Below are positions 24,383 to 32,096 of a stretch of 64,000 nt of DNA, in pieces (the stretch's first letter is position 1; each line of letters begins with the position of its first letter). Source of the stretch: Luteibacter sp. UNC138MFCol5.1 (lineage in GTDB: Bacteria; Pseudomonadota; Gammaproteobacteria; Xanthomonadales; Rhodanobacteraceae); contig NZ_FODZ01000005.1 in the NCBI RefSeq assembly GCF_900110505.1, positions 62,001-126,000 on the forward strand, read 5' to 3'. A program made the translations under genes and the position numbers. A model generated the notes under the pieces. That model saw only the letters and a program-made list of their open reading frames with translations, ran no database searches and was not told where the DNA came from.

Positions 24383-26564
24383 AGGTCACCGACAGGCGGG
24401 CCAGTCGCGGCATGCCCGGGAACAGATAGCTGTCGCCACCGGAACTGCCCGTGTCGCGCCAGTAGAACCGGTTGAACACGTTATCGACATTCAGGCGCCA
24501 CGTCAGCGCATGGCCGCCCACCTGCGTGGCGAACCGCAGCCCCGCGTCGAACACGTTGTACGCCGGCACGCGCGTGGCGCCGTCGGGTGTCGCCACGTTG
24601 CTGCCCGCGTAGCGCCAGCCGCCCAGGATGGCCAGGCCCGGCGCGAACGGCAGGCTGTAATCGGCGTACACGGCGCTGCGCCAGCGCGGTACGTTGACCA
24701 CCTGGTGGCCTTCGTACGTCGGCGCCCCCGTGTTCTCGGCGCGCGCGCGGATCGCGTTCAGGCTGGCGGTGAGGCGCAGGTTCTCCGTCAGCCGCCCCGC
24801 GAGGTTGAGCTCCACGCCCGTGTGCACCTCCCGGCCCTGCTGCACGAACGTGAAGCCTTCCGCCGTGTCGTCCGGACGCGCGAACTGGTACGCCTGACGG
24901 ATGCGATACACCGCCGCCTGCAGGTCGAGGCCCTCGCCGATGGCGTACTTCACGCCCGCCTCGACCTGACGCGAATGCAACGGCGCCAGCGTGGTGCCGC
25001 CATTCGACGTCCAGTACGGCGCCTCGCGGCCGAGGGACAGGCCCTCGCCGTAGCTCACGTACGTCGTCAACGGCGCGGTCGGCTGCCAGAGTACGGCGGC
25101 CTGCGGCAGCGACTGGCTGCTGCGCGTGTGGCGTTCGATCGCGCCGGTGTCGTCGTAGGCGCTTTCGTCGAGGCGGACGAAGCGCGTGCCGGCGAGCACC
25201 TGCCATTGCTCGCCCAGGTGGATCCGGTCGATCGCGAACAGCGTGCGCTGCCAGCTCGTCAGGCGGCGGACCGACGGACCCGGCTCGTTCGGCGATGGTG
25301 CGAACGACGGCACGACACGGTCATAGATGTTGGCGGTGCCGACGTAGTCGTACACGTAGGCGCGGCGATCGATGGTCCGGCGAAAGCTCGTGGCGCCGAC
25401 GTTGAGCTCGTGGTCGACGCTTCCCGTCGCGAAGCTGCCGGTGACGACGCCGCGCACTTCGTCGTTCTGCCGCGTGTCGTCGGGACTGCGGAAATCGTAG
25501 ACGTCGTAGTCGCCGTTGGGTGCGAAGAAGTAACCGGGCGTGGCGCCGGATGCACAGGATTCGGCGTAGAAGCACCCGTAGGCGAACGCGACGTTGTCGT
25601 CGATGACGGTGTGGCTGTGCCCCGCCGAGACCTGCGCGTTCCAGTTGTCGCTGAAGCGGTAGTTGAAGCGCAGCGACGTATTGCTGGAATGGATGCCCAC
25701 CGGCCGCTGCCACGACTGGTAGCCGAGCAGGCGCGTGCGGCTCGCATGGGCGGGCACCGTCGTGCCCCCGAGCAACTGGTAGCCGGACGCCGAGCGCTGT
25801 CCGCTCGTCTGGTAATCGGTGTCGAGCAGCAGGGTCGCCTTATCGGTGATCTTCCAGTCGGCCGCGATGGAGACGAAACTGCGCCGGCCATCGGCGTGTT
25901 CGATGTAGGAGTGCGTCTTCTCGTTCGCGGCATTGACGCGCAGGCCGAACGACGGCGAGAACCAGGCGCCCAGGTCGAGGGCCTCGTAGTTCGAGCCGTG
26001 CGAATCGGTTCCGATCGTCACGTTATGGACGTCCGCCGGACGCTTGCTGACGTAGTTGACGAGGCCACCGGGCTCGACCACGCCGGCCTCGAGTCCGCCC
26101 AGCCCCTTCAGCACCTCGACGCGCTCCTTGCCTTCGAGCGCGAGGAGCTGCTCCGCCGACATGATCATCCCGTTGAAACGGAACCCGGTCGCGAGGTCGA
26201 GCGGGAAACCGCGGATCGAAACGTCCTGGTAGTAACCCGCCGGCGCGTAGTTGTCGGTGATCGCGGCATCGCCACGCACCAGTTCGCTCAGCGTGCGGGG
26301 CTGGCGATCGTCGATCTGCGCGCGCGTGATGACCGTGATGGCCGCGGGCGTATCGTGCAGCGGCGCGCTGCCGAAGCTGCCGAACGTATCCAGCTGCGAG
26401 TCGGCGGCGCGGTAGCTGTCGGTGGTCGTCGCGTGGACGTCCACGGTGGGCAGCGTGCGCGCCTGCGGGGGCGCGTCGTCCGCGGCGTGCGCCGCGGCGG
26501 CGAACGCAAGGATGGCAAGGGCGAGCGGGGTACGGGCAAGGATCATCGTCGTCTTCGGGTCCAT
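24372..26564 (-). CDS. TonB-dependent outer-membrane receptor, probably for thiamine
   Basis: 730 residues. A signal peptide (about 1-27, ending AAAAHA) leads to a TonB-box-like segment (TLPTVDVHATTT), a plug domain (about 55-165, with LSELVRGDAAITDNYAPAG, ISIRGF-like VSIRGFPLD and VEVLKGLGGLEAG) and a 22-strand barrel ending LARLSVTYEL. The C-terminal residue is Leu rather than the usual Phe. By sequence it belongs to the siderophore-receptor branch, but the TPP riboswitch immediately upstream and the coupled pnuT gene argue for thiamine. I start at ATG 26564; ATG 26546 also gives a good signal peptide. The upstream in-frame ATG at 26603 lies inside a hairpin and is rejected. Confidence 0.88.
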   Translation of the reverse strand: MDPKTTMILARTPLALAILAFAAAAHAADDAPPQARTLPTVDVHATTTDSYRAADSQLDTFGSFGSAPLHDTPAAITVITRAQIDDRQPRTLSELVRGDAAITDNYAPAGYYQDVSIRGFPLDLATGFRFNGMIMSAEQLLALEGKERVEVLKGLGGLEAGVVEPGGLVNYVSKRPADVHNVTIGTDSHGSNYEALDLGAWFSPSFGLRVNAANEKTHSYIEHADGRRSFVSIAADWKITDKATLLLDTDYQTSGQRSASGYQLLGGTTVPAHASRTRLLGYQSWQRPVGIHSSNTSLRFNYRFSDNWNAQVSAGHSHTVIDDNVAFAYGCFYAESCASGATPGYFFAPNGDYDVYDFRSPDDTRQNDEVRGVVTGSFATGSVDHELNVGATSFRRTIDRRAYVYDYVGTANIYDRVVPSFAPSPNEPGPSVRRLTSWQRTLFAIDRIHLGEQWQVLAGTRFVRLDESAYDDTGAIERHTRSSQSLPQAAVLWQPTAPLTTYVSYGEGLSLGREAPYWTSNGGTTLAPLHSRQVEAGVKYAIGEGLDLQAAVYRIRQAYQFARPDDTAEGFTFVQQGREVHTGVELNLAGRLTENLRLTASLNAIRARAENTGAPTYEGHQVVNVPRWRSAVYADYSLPFAPGLAILGGWRYAGSNVATPDGATRVPAYNVFDAGLRFATQVGGHALTWRLNVDNVFNRFYWRDTGSSGGDSYLFPGMPRLARLSVTYEL

Positions 26565-26582
26565 GGACGAAGCGACGGCGAA

Positions 26583-26609
26583 CCACGGGCCCGGCCGGGC
26601 CATCCGTGG
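26583..26609 (-). promoter_or_regulatory. Hairpin between riboswitch and receptor start: candidate expression platform
   Basis: Two nested perfect 6-bp arms (26583-26588 with 26604-26609, and 26589-26594 with 26595-26600) form a very GC-rich hairpin, with a 3-nt bulge that is itself an ATG in frame with the receptor. It starts just after the 3' arm of the TPP aptamer and ends 19 nt before the receptor ATG. It has no T-run, so translational control or Rho is more likely than intrinsic termination. Confidence 0.5.
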
Positions 26610-26611
26610 AT

Positions 26612-26697
26612 CTGCAAGCTCCCTACGCCGGTACTAACCGGGTCAGGTTCCAAGGGACTCTCTCAGCCCGGCGATCGCCGGGCACCCCCGCTTCTAG
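26612..26697 (-). promoter_or_regulatory. TPP (THI-element) riboswitch
   Basis: On the minus strand the conserved THI elements appear in order: P1 5' arm AAGC (26690-26693), a GC-rich P3 hairpin (26668-26685), CTGAGA (26661-26666), ACCTGA (26643-26648), GGTTAGTACCGGC, GCGTAGGGA (26620-26628) and the P1 3' arm GCTT (26616-26619). This is a full thiamine pyrophosphate aptamer. It lies 48 nt before the TonB receptor start and should switch off receptor and pnuT when TPP is plentiful. It begins about 9 nt after the stop codon of the kinase gene, so the kinase transcript must run into it. Confidence 0.97.
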
Positions 26698-26702
26698 AAC
26701 CG

Positions 26703-27833
26703 TTATTGAACCACAATCCGGTCGAGGAACGTACGGCCGTGTCCGGTGGCGAACCAGCGCGCGTGGCCGAGCAGGAACGTGTGGTAGGCCACGTCCGCAT
26801 GGTCGCGGCGGCCGGTGATGCCCTCGAAGTATTCGACCTCGGAGAGGGCGAAGTCGATGTGCACCAGCGGCAGCAGATCGACGAGGAGCGCGAGGTCGCC
26901 CGCCGCGAGCGGCCGCACGGACCGGTAGCCGTCGACGATCGCGCGGGCGAGATCCGCTCGCCCGATGTCGCCGCGATCGACGTCGAGCCAGGCGATCGCG
27001 TTGCGCTCGATCGCGGTGGCGAGGTCGAACAGCGCGAACGTCTCCGCCGAGAGGCCGAGGTCGAGGACATCGGTGATCGAGGCGTCGTCGCCGGCGCCGC
27101 TCCAGCAGAGATTGGAGACGTGCCAGTCGCCATGGGTCCACAGGCGGGCCTGCATCGCGATGCCGCCGACGGCGCGTGCGTGCCATGGCGCTATCGCACC
27201 GGCGAGTTCGGTTTTCCAGTCGCGCCCCTGCAGGTAGCGCGCGAGCGCCGGGCGTGAAGGAAGCTGCGCGTCGATGGCACGAGCCGGTTCGGCCGCCGCG
27301 AGGATTTCCGCGCGCGCGACGAGAATGTGCGTCTCGCGCTGCGGTGCCTTGTAGTCGCGCGCGGCGTCATGCAGACGGGCGAGCATGGCGCCCGCCGCGC
27401 GCGCGTGGTGCTCGCCATCGATCGGCGACCAGGAATACGCGTCGCGGTAGACATCCAGGCCTCGCGCCGCCTCGTGCACTTCGTAGACCCAGTCGCCGGC
27501 GGAAAGCACGGACGTGGCGTCCCCTGCTCGCACGATGCGCGGTACGGGCATACCGCTTTCGCGCAGGTGCGTCGCGAAGCGATGTTCCTCGGCGAGCGTG
27601 TGTTCGTCCCGGACGGAACGATGGTGCCGCTTCACGAAGCAGCGCCCCCGCTCCGTCGTCACCAGGGCCGCCGCGGACAGGGGTCGCGGGCTGCGCCAGT
27701 CCAGCGAGCGAAGCGTGCCGAGCGACGGGAGCCGTTCGACGATCGCGGCGAGTTCGTCGCGACGCAGGGCCGGCCAGTCGGGCTCGAGCTGGTCGCCAGC
27801 GAGGCCGTGGGCGAGATGGGGGGCGTGAGTCAT
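26703..27833 (-). CDS. APH-fold phosphotransferase, possible thiamine kinase
   Basis: 376 residues of the aminoglycoside-phosphotransferase/choline kinase fold. The N-lobe holds RGRCFVKRHHRSVRDEHTLA (Lys for ATP), the catalytic loop is WTHGDWHVSNLCW (HGDxHxxN), and ITDVLDLGLS supplies the metal-binding Asp. The family includes ThiK-type thiamine kinases, homoserine and methylthioribose kinases. Its stop codon lies about 9 nt before the TPP riboswitch that leads into the thiamine receptor and permease genes, so I infer that it phosphorylates imported thiamine and traps it. TAAAAT lies exactly 6 nt before the ATG with no ribosome site: a leaderless start is likely. Confidence 0.8.
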   Translation of the reverse strand: MTHAPHLAHGLAGDQLEPDWPALRRDELAAIVERLPSLGTLRSLDWRSPRPLSAAALVTTERGRCFVKRHHRSVRDEHTLAEEHRFATHLRESGMPVPRIVRAGDATSVLSAGDWVYEVHEAARGLDVYRDAYSWSPIDGEHHARAAGAMLARLHDAARDYKAPQRETHILVARAEILAAAEPARAIDAQLPSRPALARYLQGRDWKTELAGAIAPWHARAVGGIAMQARLWTHGDWHVSNLCWSGAGDDASITDVLDLGLSAETFALFDLATAIERNAIAWLDVDRGDIGRADLARAIVDGYRSVRPLAAGDLALLVDLLPLVHIDFALSEVEYFEGITGRRDHADVAYHTFLLGHARWFATGHGRTFLDRIVVQ

Positions 27834-27965
27834 CCCGGGATTTTAGTGCGGGACGCGGTCCCGTACGGCCCGGTCGGGCGCCCTGGCGGCAGTCCCGGAC
27901 CGGCGGCAAGGGGGTCGGGAGGCTCGCGCAGCCGACGCTCAAGAACAAACGGGGCCCTTAATCGG

Positions 27966-27999
27966 CAAATCCTTCAAAAACGTGTCCAATCCATGGCGA
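27966..27999. repeat. Copy B of an unexplained 34-35 bp repeat
   Basis: It matches copy A at 23686-23720 in the blocks CAAATCCTT and GTCCAAnCCnnGGCGA, in the same orientation. The two copies bracket the thiamine cassette (23801-27833). It lies about 140 bp before the MASE1 gene. Confidence 0.5.
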
Positions 28000-28139
28000 A
28001 CGGGCCGATATACCTTCAGACTACCCACACGGGAGCGGGTGTGTGACAGGGGTCCGCGTGGCTCCGGCCAGCCGACGAAACGCGCCAGACAGGCGAACGA
28101 TCAATCATGTAAGGACGAGATCGACCTAGGGGGACTACC

Positions 28140-29090
28140 GTGGGCGGAATGAACAGGGACGCGTTGGTGTGGGGTCGATACGTAGCCGTCGCGGGCGCCT
28201 ACGCGGCCTGTTACGAGCTGACCCGCAATTTTTCGTTCTCGCACTGGATGCTCACCGCCGGGCTGCGCATGGCGTGCCTGCTGCTCGTTCCCCGCAGGTT
28301 CTGGCCGGCCCTCGCCGTCGGCGAAGCGCTGCCCATCGCCGAAATGGCCTTCGTGCACATGTCCGACTACGGCGTGGCCTGGGCCGTGGCCAACACCGTT
28401 CCTCCGATCGTCTTCTGCATGCCCATCGTCGCCTGGCTGCAATCGCGCCTGCCGATCATCCGCGTCGGTGGCGAGGTGAACATCGGCATGATCGTCCTGG
28501 CGACGCTGCTGTGCGCGGTGATGAACGCGGCCGAGAACTCGGTCGTGCTGAGCCTCATCCGCATGGACGATGGCTCACCCGCACCCACTGTGACGGCGCA
28601 GATCTTCCTCGCGTGGTTCCTCGGCCTGTACCTCGGCGCGCTCACCCTGACGCCGAGCATCCTCGCCTTGCGTGAACGTCTCGCCGCGCAACCGAAGCGG
28701 ACCCTCACGTGGGACGCCATCCGTCATAGCGCGCTGGCCCGCGACCTGCTCCTCATCGCGGTGCCATCGCTGGCGTTGCTGATGGGTATCGCCTCGCAGA
28801 CCGAAGGCACGACCCTGCAGGTCACCCGCATGGCGATGGCATTACCCGTCGTCGCCCTCACGCTGCGTCATGGCTGGCATGGCACATCGCTCGGCGGTCT
28901 TTTCGCGAGCGTCGCGATGGCATCCACCTCGTTCAGCCTGCTGGATCCCGCGATGATCCAGGCGCAGACGGTGATCGCCTTCGTGCTTTCGACATCGCTG
29001 CTGTTCGGCGTGCGTGTCGCACGTCGCCAGGCGGCCGCAAGACAAGTCCTGCTCGCGCAGGACCTGTCCTCGGGTTTTCATCGCCACTGA
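28140..29090 (+). CDS. Stand-alone MASE1 membrane sensor domain protein
   Basis: 316 residues, about eight membrane helices. The sequence (for example AVGEALPIAEMAFVHMSDYG and LYLGALTLTPSILALRERL) matches the MASE1 sensor domain that usually precedes a histidine kinase, GGDEF or EAL domain. Here the protein ends 30 residues after the last helix (RRQAAARQVLLAQDL) with no output domain, so it is either a stand-alone sensor partner or a truncated one. No kinase frame continues downstream. I choose GTG at 28140 because AGGGGGA lies 5 nt upstream; the ATG at 28149 is too far. Confidence 0.82.
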   Translation: MGGMNRDALVWGRYVAVAGAYAACYELTRNFSFSHWMLTAGLRMACLLLVPRRFWPALAVGEALPIAEMAFVHMSDYGVAWAVANTVPPIVFCMPIVAWLQSRLPIIRVGGEVNIGMIVLATLLCAVMNAAENSVVLSLIRMDDGSPAPTVTAQIFLAWFLGLYLGALTLTPSILALRERLAAQPKRTLTWDAIRHSALARDLLLIAVPSLALLMGIASQTEGTTLQVTRMAMALPVVALTLRHGWHGTSLGGLFASVAMASTSFSLLDPAMIQAQTVIAFVLSTSLLFGVRVARRQAAARQVLLAQDLSSGFHRH

Positions 29091-29141
29091 TGTCCTTTGC
29101 AGTGCGCGTGCCGTCGGCACGCGGACATGCCCGCGCGATCG

Positions 29142-29585
29142 TTACCGACTCGTGCACTCCACGGGGTTCTTGCACTCCACGGCGACCGCCATCATGCGCA
29201 TCGATCCATCGGACTGCGGCGCCACCGCGATCTGCGTCGCGGCATCCTGGTAGACGACCGTGTATGCGGTGCTCGCCGGTGCAGGCAGCCGATCGTCGGC
29301 CGTGGCGAGGTTGGACGCGTCGGTACCGATCGGCAGCCCGGTGATGTCACCGGTGACGGTGCGCATGAAGGCGCCGCGAACCGTGCCGTTCGCGTCGTTG
29401 ACCTGGAAGTACGTGATGTTGCCCTTCTTGAACTTGTAGACGTGGTAACCGGAGTTCGCACTGATGTCGGTCGTGTTGGGCCAGGACTGGCCGAGGCCGG
29501 TCACGGCGGTCTGTGCGTGGGCGGCGCCGATGCCGAGGGAGAGCGTGACGAGCGAGGCGAGCAAGAGGCGGTTGTGCGTGCGCAT
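29142..29585 (-). CDS. Small periplasmic or secreted protein
   Basis: 147 residues with a clean signal peptide (about 1-24, ending GAAHA). The mature domain of about 120 residues contains SGYHVYKFKKGNITYFQVND and GSMRMMAVAVECKNPVECTS, with two Cys near the C-terminus that may pair. No family is recognised. The ATG at 29585 has an AGGAG ribosome site. It is convergent with the MASE1 gene, with 51 bp between them. Confidence 0.78.
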   Translation of the reverse strand: MRTHNRLLLASLVTLSLGIGAAHAQTAVTGLGQSWPNTTDISANSGYHVYKFKKGNITYFQVNDANGTVRGAFMRTVTGDITGLPIGTDASNLATADDRLPAPASTAYTVVYQDAATQIAVAPQSDGSMRMMAVAVECKNPVECTSR

Positions 29586-30182
29586 GATGGATACTCCTGT
29601 GTGATGGAAGTACGGCCCCGATGTCTTACTGCCCCGGGTTCCGTGTGTCGCCCATGGCGAACCCATGGCCGATACCGCCACTTTCCCGCATCGACCGCGG
29701 TCGCTTGGGGGCACCTGCCGAATCCGCGCATAGCTTGGACGGCTGTGTTGCGAGTCGGCCCCCTCCGGGTCCAGGCGCGCCCTTCCCTGCTTTCCGATGG
29801 ATATCGATCAGCGTCGAATAAACTGGCCTTTTTGCGGCACGCACGCCGACGCGGCACGCGTCCGCCTGCCGGAATGGTCTGGAATGATCGTTTTCATCGA
29901 CACCCGGCGCCGGTCGTCGCCCAGGCGCTTGCCTGGCTACCGACCACGCCGCTCGCTCCCGCCACCCTCACCCGGATAAGCATGGGTCCGCCCCTCGGTG
30001 CGTGTCGTGATTCGACTGAAAAGCATCGCGCCGGTAACTGAGGCGCGCAGGCAGTCTGCCGGATAACCCGGACAGCGACCAGCACCGGTCCCATGAACGT
30101 CCCTTGCAGACGTTCGTCGTGCGGCGTCGCGAAAGCGGTCGCGACCCGCGCCGTTCCCGACGCTCCGCGAAACGCGCAAACA
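29586..30182. other. About 600 bp without a recognised gene
   Basis: Both strands hold only short open frames with no signal peptide, ribosome site or recognisable motif. The promoter of the small secreted protein gene should be at its left end. Composition is GC-rich but with scattered AT-rich patches (for example CGAATAAACTGGCC near 29815). It could be the decayed remains of a gene; I cannot show it. Confidence 0.4.
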
Positions 30183-30209
30183 AAAAGGCCCCGATTTCTC
30201 GGGGCCTTT
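30183..30209. terminator. Bidirectional terminator before tRNA-Gln
   Basis: A stem AAAGGCCCCGA / TCGGGGCCTTT with loop TTTC is flanked by A-rich sequence on one side and T-rich on the other. It lies 8 bp beyond the 3' end of the minus-strand tRNA gene and probably ends the rplM-rpsI-tRNA transcript. Confidence 0.85.
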
Positions 30210-30216
30210 CTGCGTT

Positions 30217-30290
30217 TGGCTGGGAGACTAGGATTCGAACCTAGATAAACGGAGTCAGAGTCCGTTGTCCTACCGTTAGACGATCTCCCA
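30217..30290 (-). tRNA. tRNA-Gln (anticodon CUG)
   Basis: The minus strand reads TGGGAGATCGTCTAACGGTA onward and folds into a cloverleaf of 74 nt with encoded CCA. Acceptor stem TGGGAGA / TCTCCCA, discriminator G, D-arm with GTC/GAC, anticodon stem ACGGA / TCCGT with loop CTCTGAC (anticodon CTG), and T-arm CTAGG-TTCGAAT-CCTAG. The U1-A72 pair and discriminator G are typical glutamine identity elements. It lies 66 bp after the rpsI stop codon on the same strand. Confidence 0.97.
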
Positions 30291-30356
30291 ATAAACCGGG
30301 ATTCGATGCGCTCTGACCTTGATGCACCGAATTGAAGCGCGAATTCTACTAGAAAA

Positions 30357-30749
30357 TTAGCGCTTGGAGAACTGCGTTGCGCGACGTGCCTTGTGGAGAC
30401 CGACCTTCTTACGCTCGACTTCACGGGCGTCGCGGGTCATGAAACCAGCCTTGCGCAGCGGCGACTTCAGGGCTTCGTCGTATTCGACGAGAGCGCGGGC
30501 GATGCCGAGGCGGATCGCGCCGGCCTGACCCGTGATGCCGCCACCGGCGACCGTCACCATGATGTCGAACTTCTCGGTGTTCTCGGTCAACTCGAGCGGC
30601 TGACGGACGATCATACGCGAGGTTTCACGACCGAAGAACTGGTCGAGCGGCTTGCCGTTGACGACGATGCCACCGGTGCCCTTGCGGATGAAGACGCGGG
30701 CGGCGGAGGTCTTGCGGCGGCCGGTACCGTAATTCTGCTGGGTAGCCAT
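30357..30749 (-). CDS. rpsI: 30S ribosomal protein S9
   Basis: 130 residues, normal length. It starts [20 protein letters not shown] and ends in the basic tail [11 protein letters not shown], whose last Arg reaches the P-site tRNA in the ribosome. It follows rplM by 9 bp in the standard rplM-rpsI operon. Confidence 0.99.
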   Translation of the reverse strand: MATQQNYGTGRRKTSAARVFIRKGTGGIVVNGKPLDQFFGRETSRMIVRQPLELTENTEKFDIMVTVAGGGITGQAGAIRLGIARALVEYDEALKSPLRKAGFMTRDAREVERKKVGLHKARRATQFSKR

Positions 30750-30758
30750 GTCGATTCC

Positions 30759-31187
30759 TTAGATTTCCAGCGCCTGCGGCTGCTGTGCGGTATGCGGGTG
30801 CTCGGCGCCGCCGTACACCTTGAGCTTGCGGTACATGGCGCGACCCAGCGGGTTCTTCGGCAGCATGCCCTTGACGGCGATCTCGATCACGCGCTCCGGG
30901 TGCGTGGCGAGGAGGTCCTTCAGACTCGTGGTCTTCAGGTTACCGACGTAGCCGGTGAAGCGGTGGTACATCTTGTCGTCCAGCTTCGCACCGGTGACCG
31001 CCACCTTCTCGGCGTTGATCACGACGATGTAATCGCCGGTATCGACGTGCGGGGTGAACTCGGGCTTGTGCTTGCCGCGGAGACGGCGCGCGACCTCGGT
31101 CGACAGGCGACCCAGGGTCTTGTTCGTGGCGTCGATCACGAACCAATCGCGCTTGACGCTCTCCGGCTTGGCGCTGAACGTTTTCAT
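30759..31187 (-). CDS. rplM: 50S ribosomal protein L13
   Basis: 142 residues, normal length, starting [20 protein letters not shown] and containing the [11 protein letters not shown] and [11 protein letters not shown] motifs. The ATG at 31187 matches family length; a longer frame upstream is not used. It heads the rplM-rpsI operon. In E. coli L13 represses its own mRNA through the leader, and a hairpin is present in the leader here. Confidence 0.99.
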   Translation of the reverse strand: MKTFSAKPESVKRDWFVIDATNKTLGRLSTEVARRLRGKHKPEFTPHVDTGDYIVVINAEKVAVTGAKLDDKMYHRFTGYVGNLKTTSLKDLLATHPERVIEIAVKGMLPKNPLGRAMYRKLKVYGGAEHPHTAQQPQALEI

Positions 31188-31206
31188 TTCGAAAATACCT
31201 GGTTTG

Positions 31207-31221
31207 CCGCCAAAGAGGCGG
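31207..31221 (-). promoter_or_regulatory. rplM leader hairpin (possible L13 autoregulatory site)
   Basis: The minus-strand leader contains CCGCC-TCTTT-GGCGG, a perfect 5-bp hairpin 19 nt before the rplM ATG, within a leader of about 60 nt that follows the promoter at 31253-31282. In gammaproteobacteria L13 binds its own leader; I infer that this is the site. Confidence 0.45.
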
Positions 31222-31252
31222 AACACGGAATCGGTGAAAGCAAAGGCGCGAG

Positions 31253-31282
31253 AGAATAGCGGACTTTTCCCTCATCGCGCAA
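31253..31282 (-). promoter_or_regulatory. Promoter of rplM-rpsI
   Basis: On the minus strand TTGCGC (31277-31282) and TATTCT (31253-31258) are spaced by 18 bp, the clearest sigma-70-like pair in this region. Transcription would start near 31246, giving a leader of about 60 nt. Confidence 0.6.
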
Positions 31283-31454
31283 GCCCACGTCGATAGTGAG
31301 CTTTGGGCCGACAATCATAGCACGGGTTGACGGCATGATCACAACCCTTCCCGGTGCATGGGATGCCCTGCGCGACAAGCGGCCGCAGTGCCTTCACTCG
31401 GGATCGGACGGCGGGCATTGTACCGTGTGTCGTCCCCGCACGCCTGGAGTTTCC

Positions 31455-32096
31455 ATGTCCGCACGCATCCTGAGCCCCCTCGACCGCCTGCTCGCCGGCC
31501 TGGAGCGCGCCATGGAGGCCGTGGCCGGCTCGCCCGAGCCCTCGCGCCGATCGCCGGGAGACGCGATCGCGGATGCGCCGCTGGACGACGCCGAGCGCCG
31601 GCACGCGGCCGGCCTCATGCGCATCAACCATGTCGGCGAGGTATGCGCGCAGGCGCTCTACGTGGGCCAGGCCGCCCTCGCCCGCACGGACGAGACGCGC
31701 CAGCACCTCATGCACGCGGCGCAGGAAGAGACCGACCACCTGGCCTGGTGCGCCGAACGCCTGAAGCAGCTCGACAGCCGGCCCAGCCTGCTCAACCCCC
31801 TCTGGTACGCGGGCAGCTACGCGATCGGCGTGGCCGCGGCCGCGGTGGGCGATCCGATCAGCCTGGGCTTCGTGGTGGAAACCGAGCGCCAGGTGGAGGC
31901 CCATCTGGCGGAGCACCTGGAACGCCTGCCCGCGCAGGACGAACGCTCGCGGGCGATCCTGCGCCAGATGCAGGCGGACGAGATCCGCCACGCCGACGCG
32001 GCGCAGGCCCGCGGCGGCGTCGACCTGCCGTGGCCGCTGCCGCGACTGATGCACGCCGCGTCCGCCGTCATGAAGACCGTGGCCTACCGCATCTAA
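31455..32096 (+). CDS. coq7: Coq7-type di-iron demethoxyubiquinone hydroxylase
   Basis: 213 residues, a ferritin-like carboxylate-bridged di-iron monooxygenase that adds the C6 hydroxyl in ubiquinone synthesis. Iron ligands appear in the two ExxH repeats and matching Glu residues: [32 protein letters not shown] and [10 protein letters not shown]. It replaces or supplements UbiF, as in Xanthomonas and Pseudomonas. The ATG at 31455 matches family length. It is divergent from rplM. Its last four bases overlap the convergent extensin-like gene. Confidence 0.96.
   Translation: MSARILSPLDRLLAGLERAMEAVAGSPEPSRRSPGDAIADAPLDDAERRHAAGLMRINHVGEVCAQALYVGQAALARTDETRQHLMHAAQEETDHLAWCAERLKQLDSRPSLLNPLWYAGSYAIGVAAAAVGDPISLGFVVETERQVEAHLAEHLERLPAQDERSRAILRQMQADEIRHADAAQARGGVDLPWPLPRLMHAASAVMKTVAYRI

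Noticed and set aside
24372-26564. Siderophore receptor as the specific function
   Set aside because: The plug resembles siderophore receptors, but the riboswitch and coupled permease make iron uptake less likely. The chosen call is thiamine, with this left as the alternative.
26601-26603. ATG at 26603 as the start of the TonB receptor
   Set aside because: It lies inside the hairpin between riboswitch and gene and would add residues before the signal peptide. The Met at 26564 gives a normal signal peptide.
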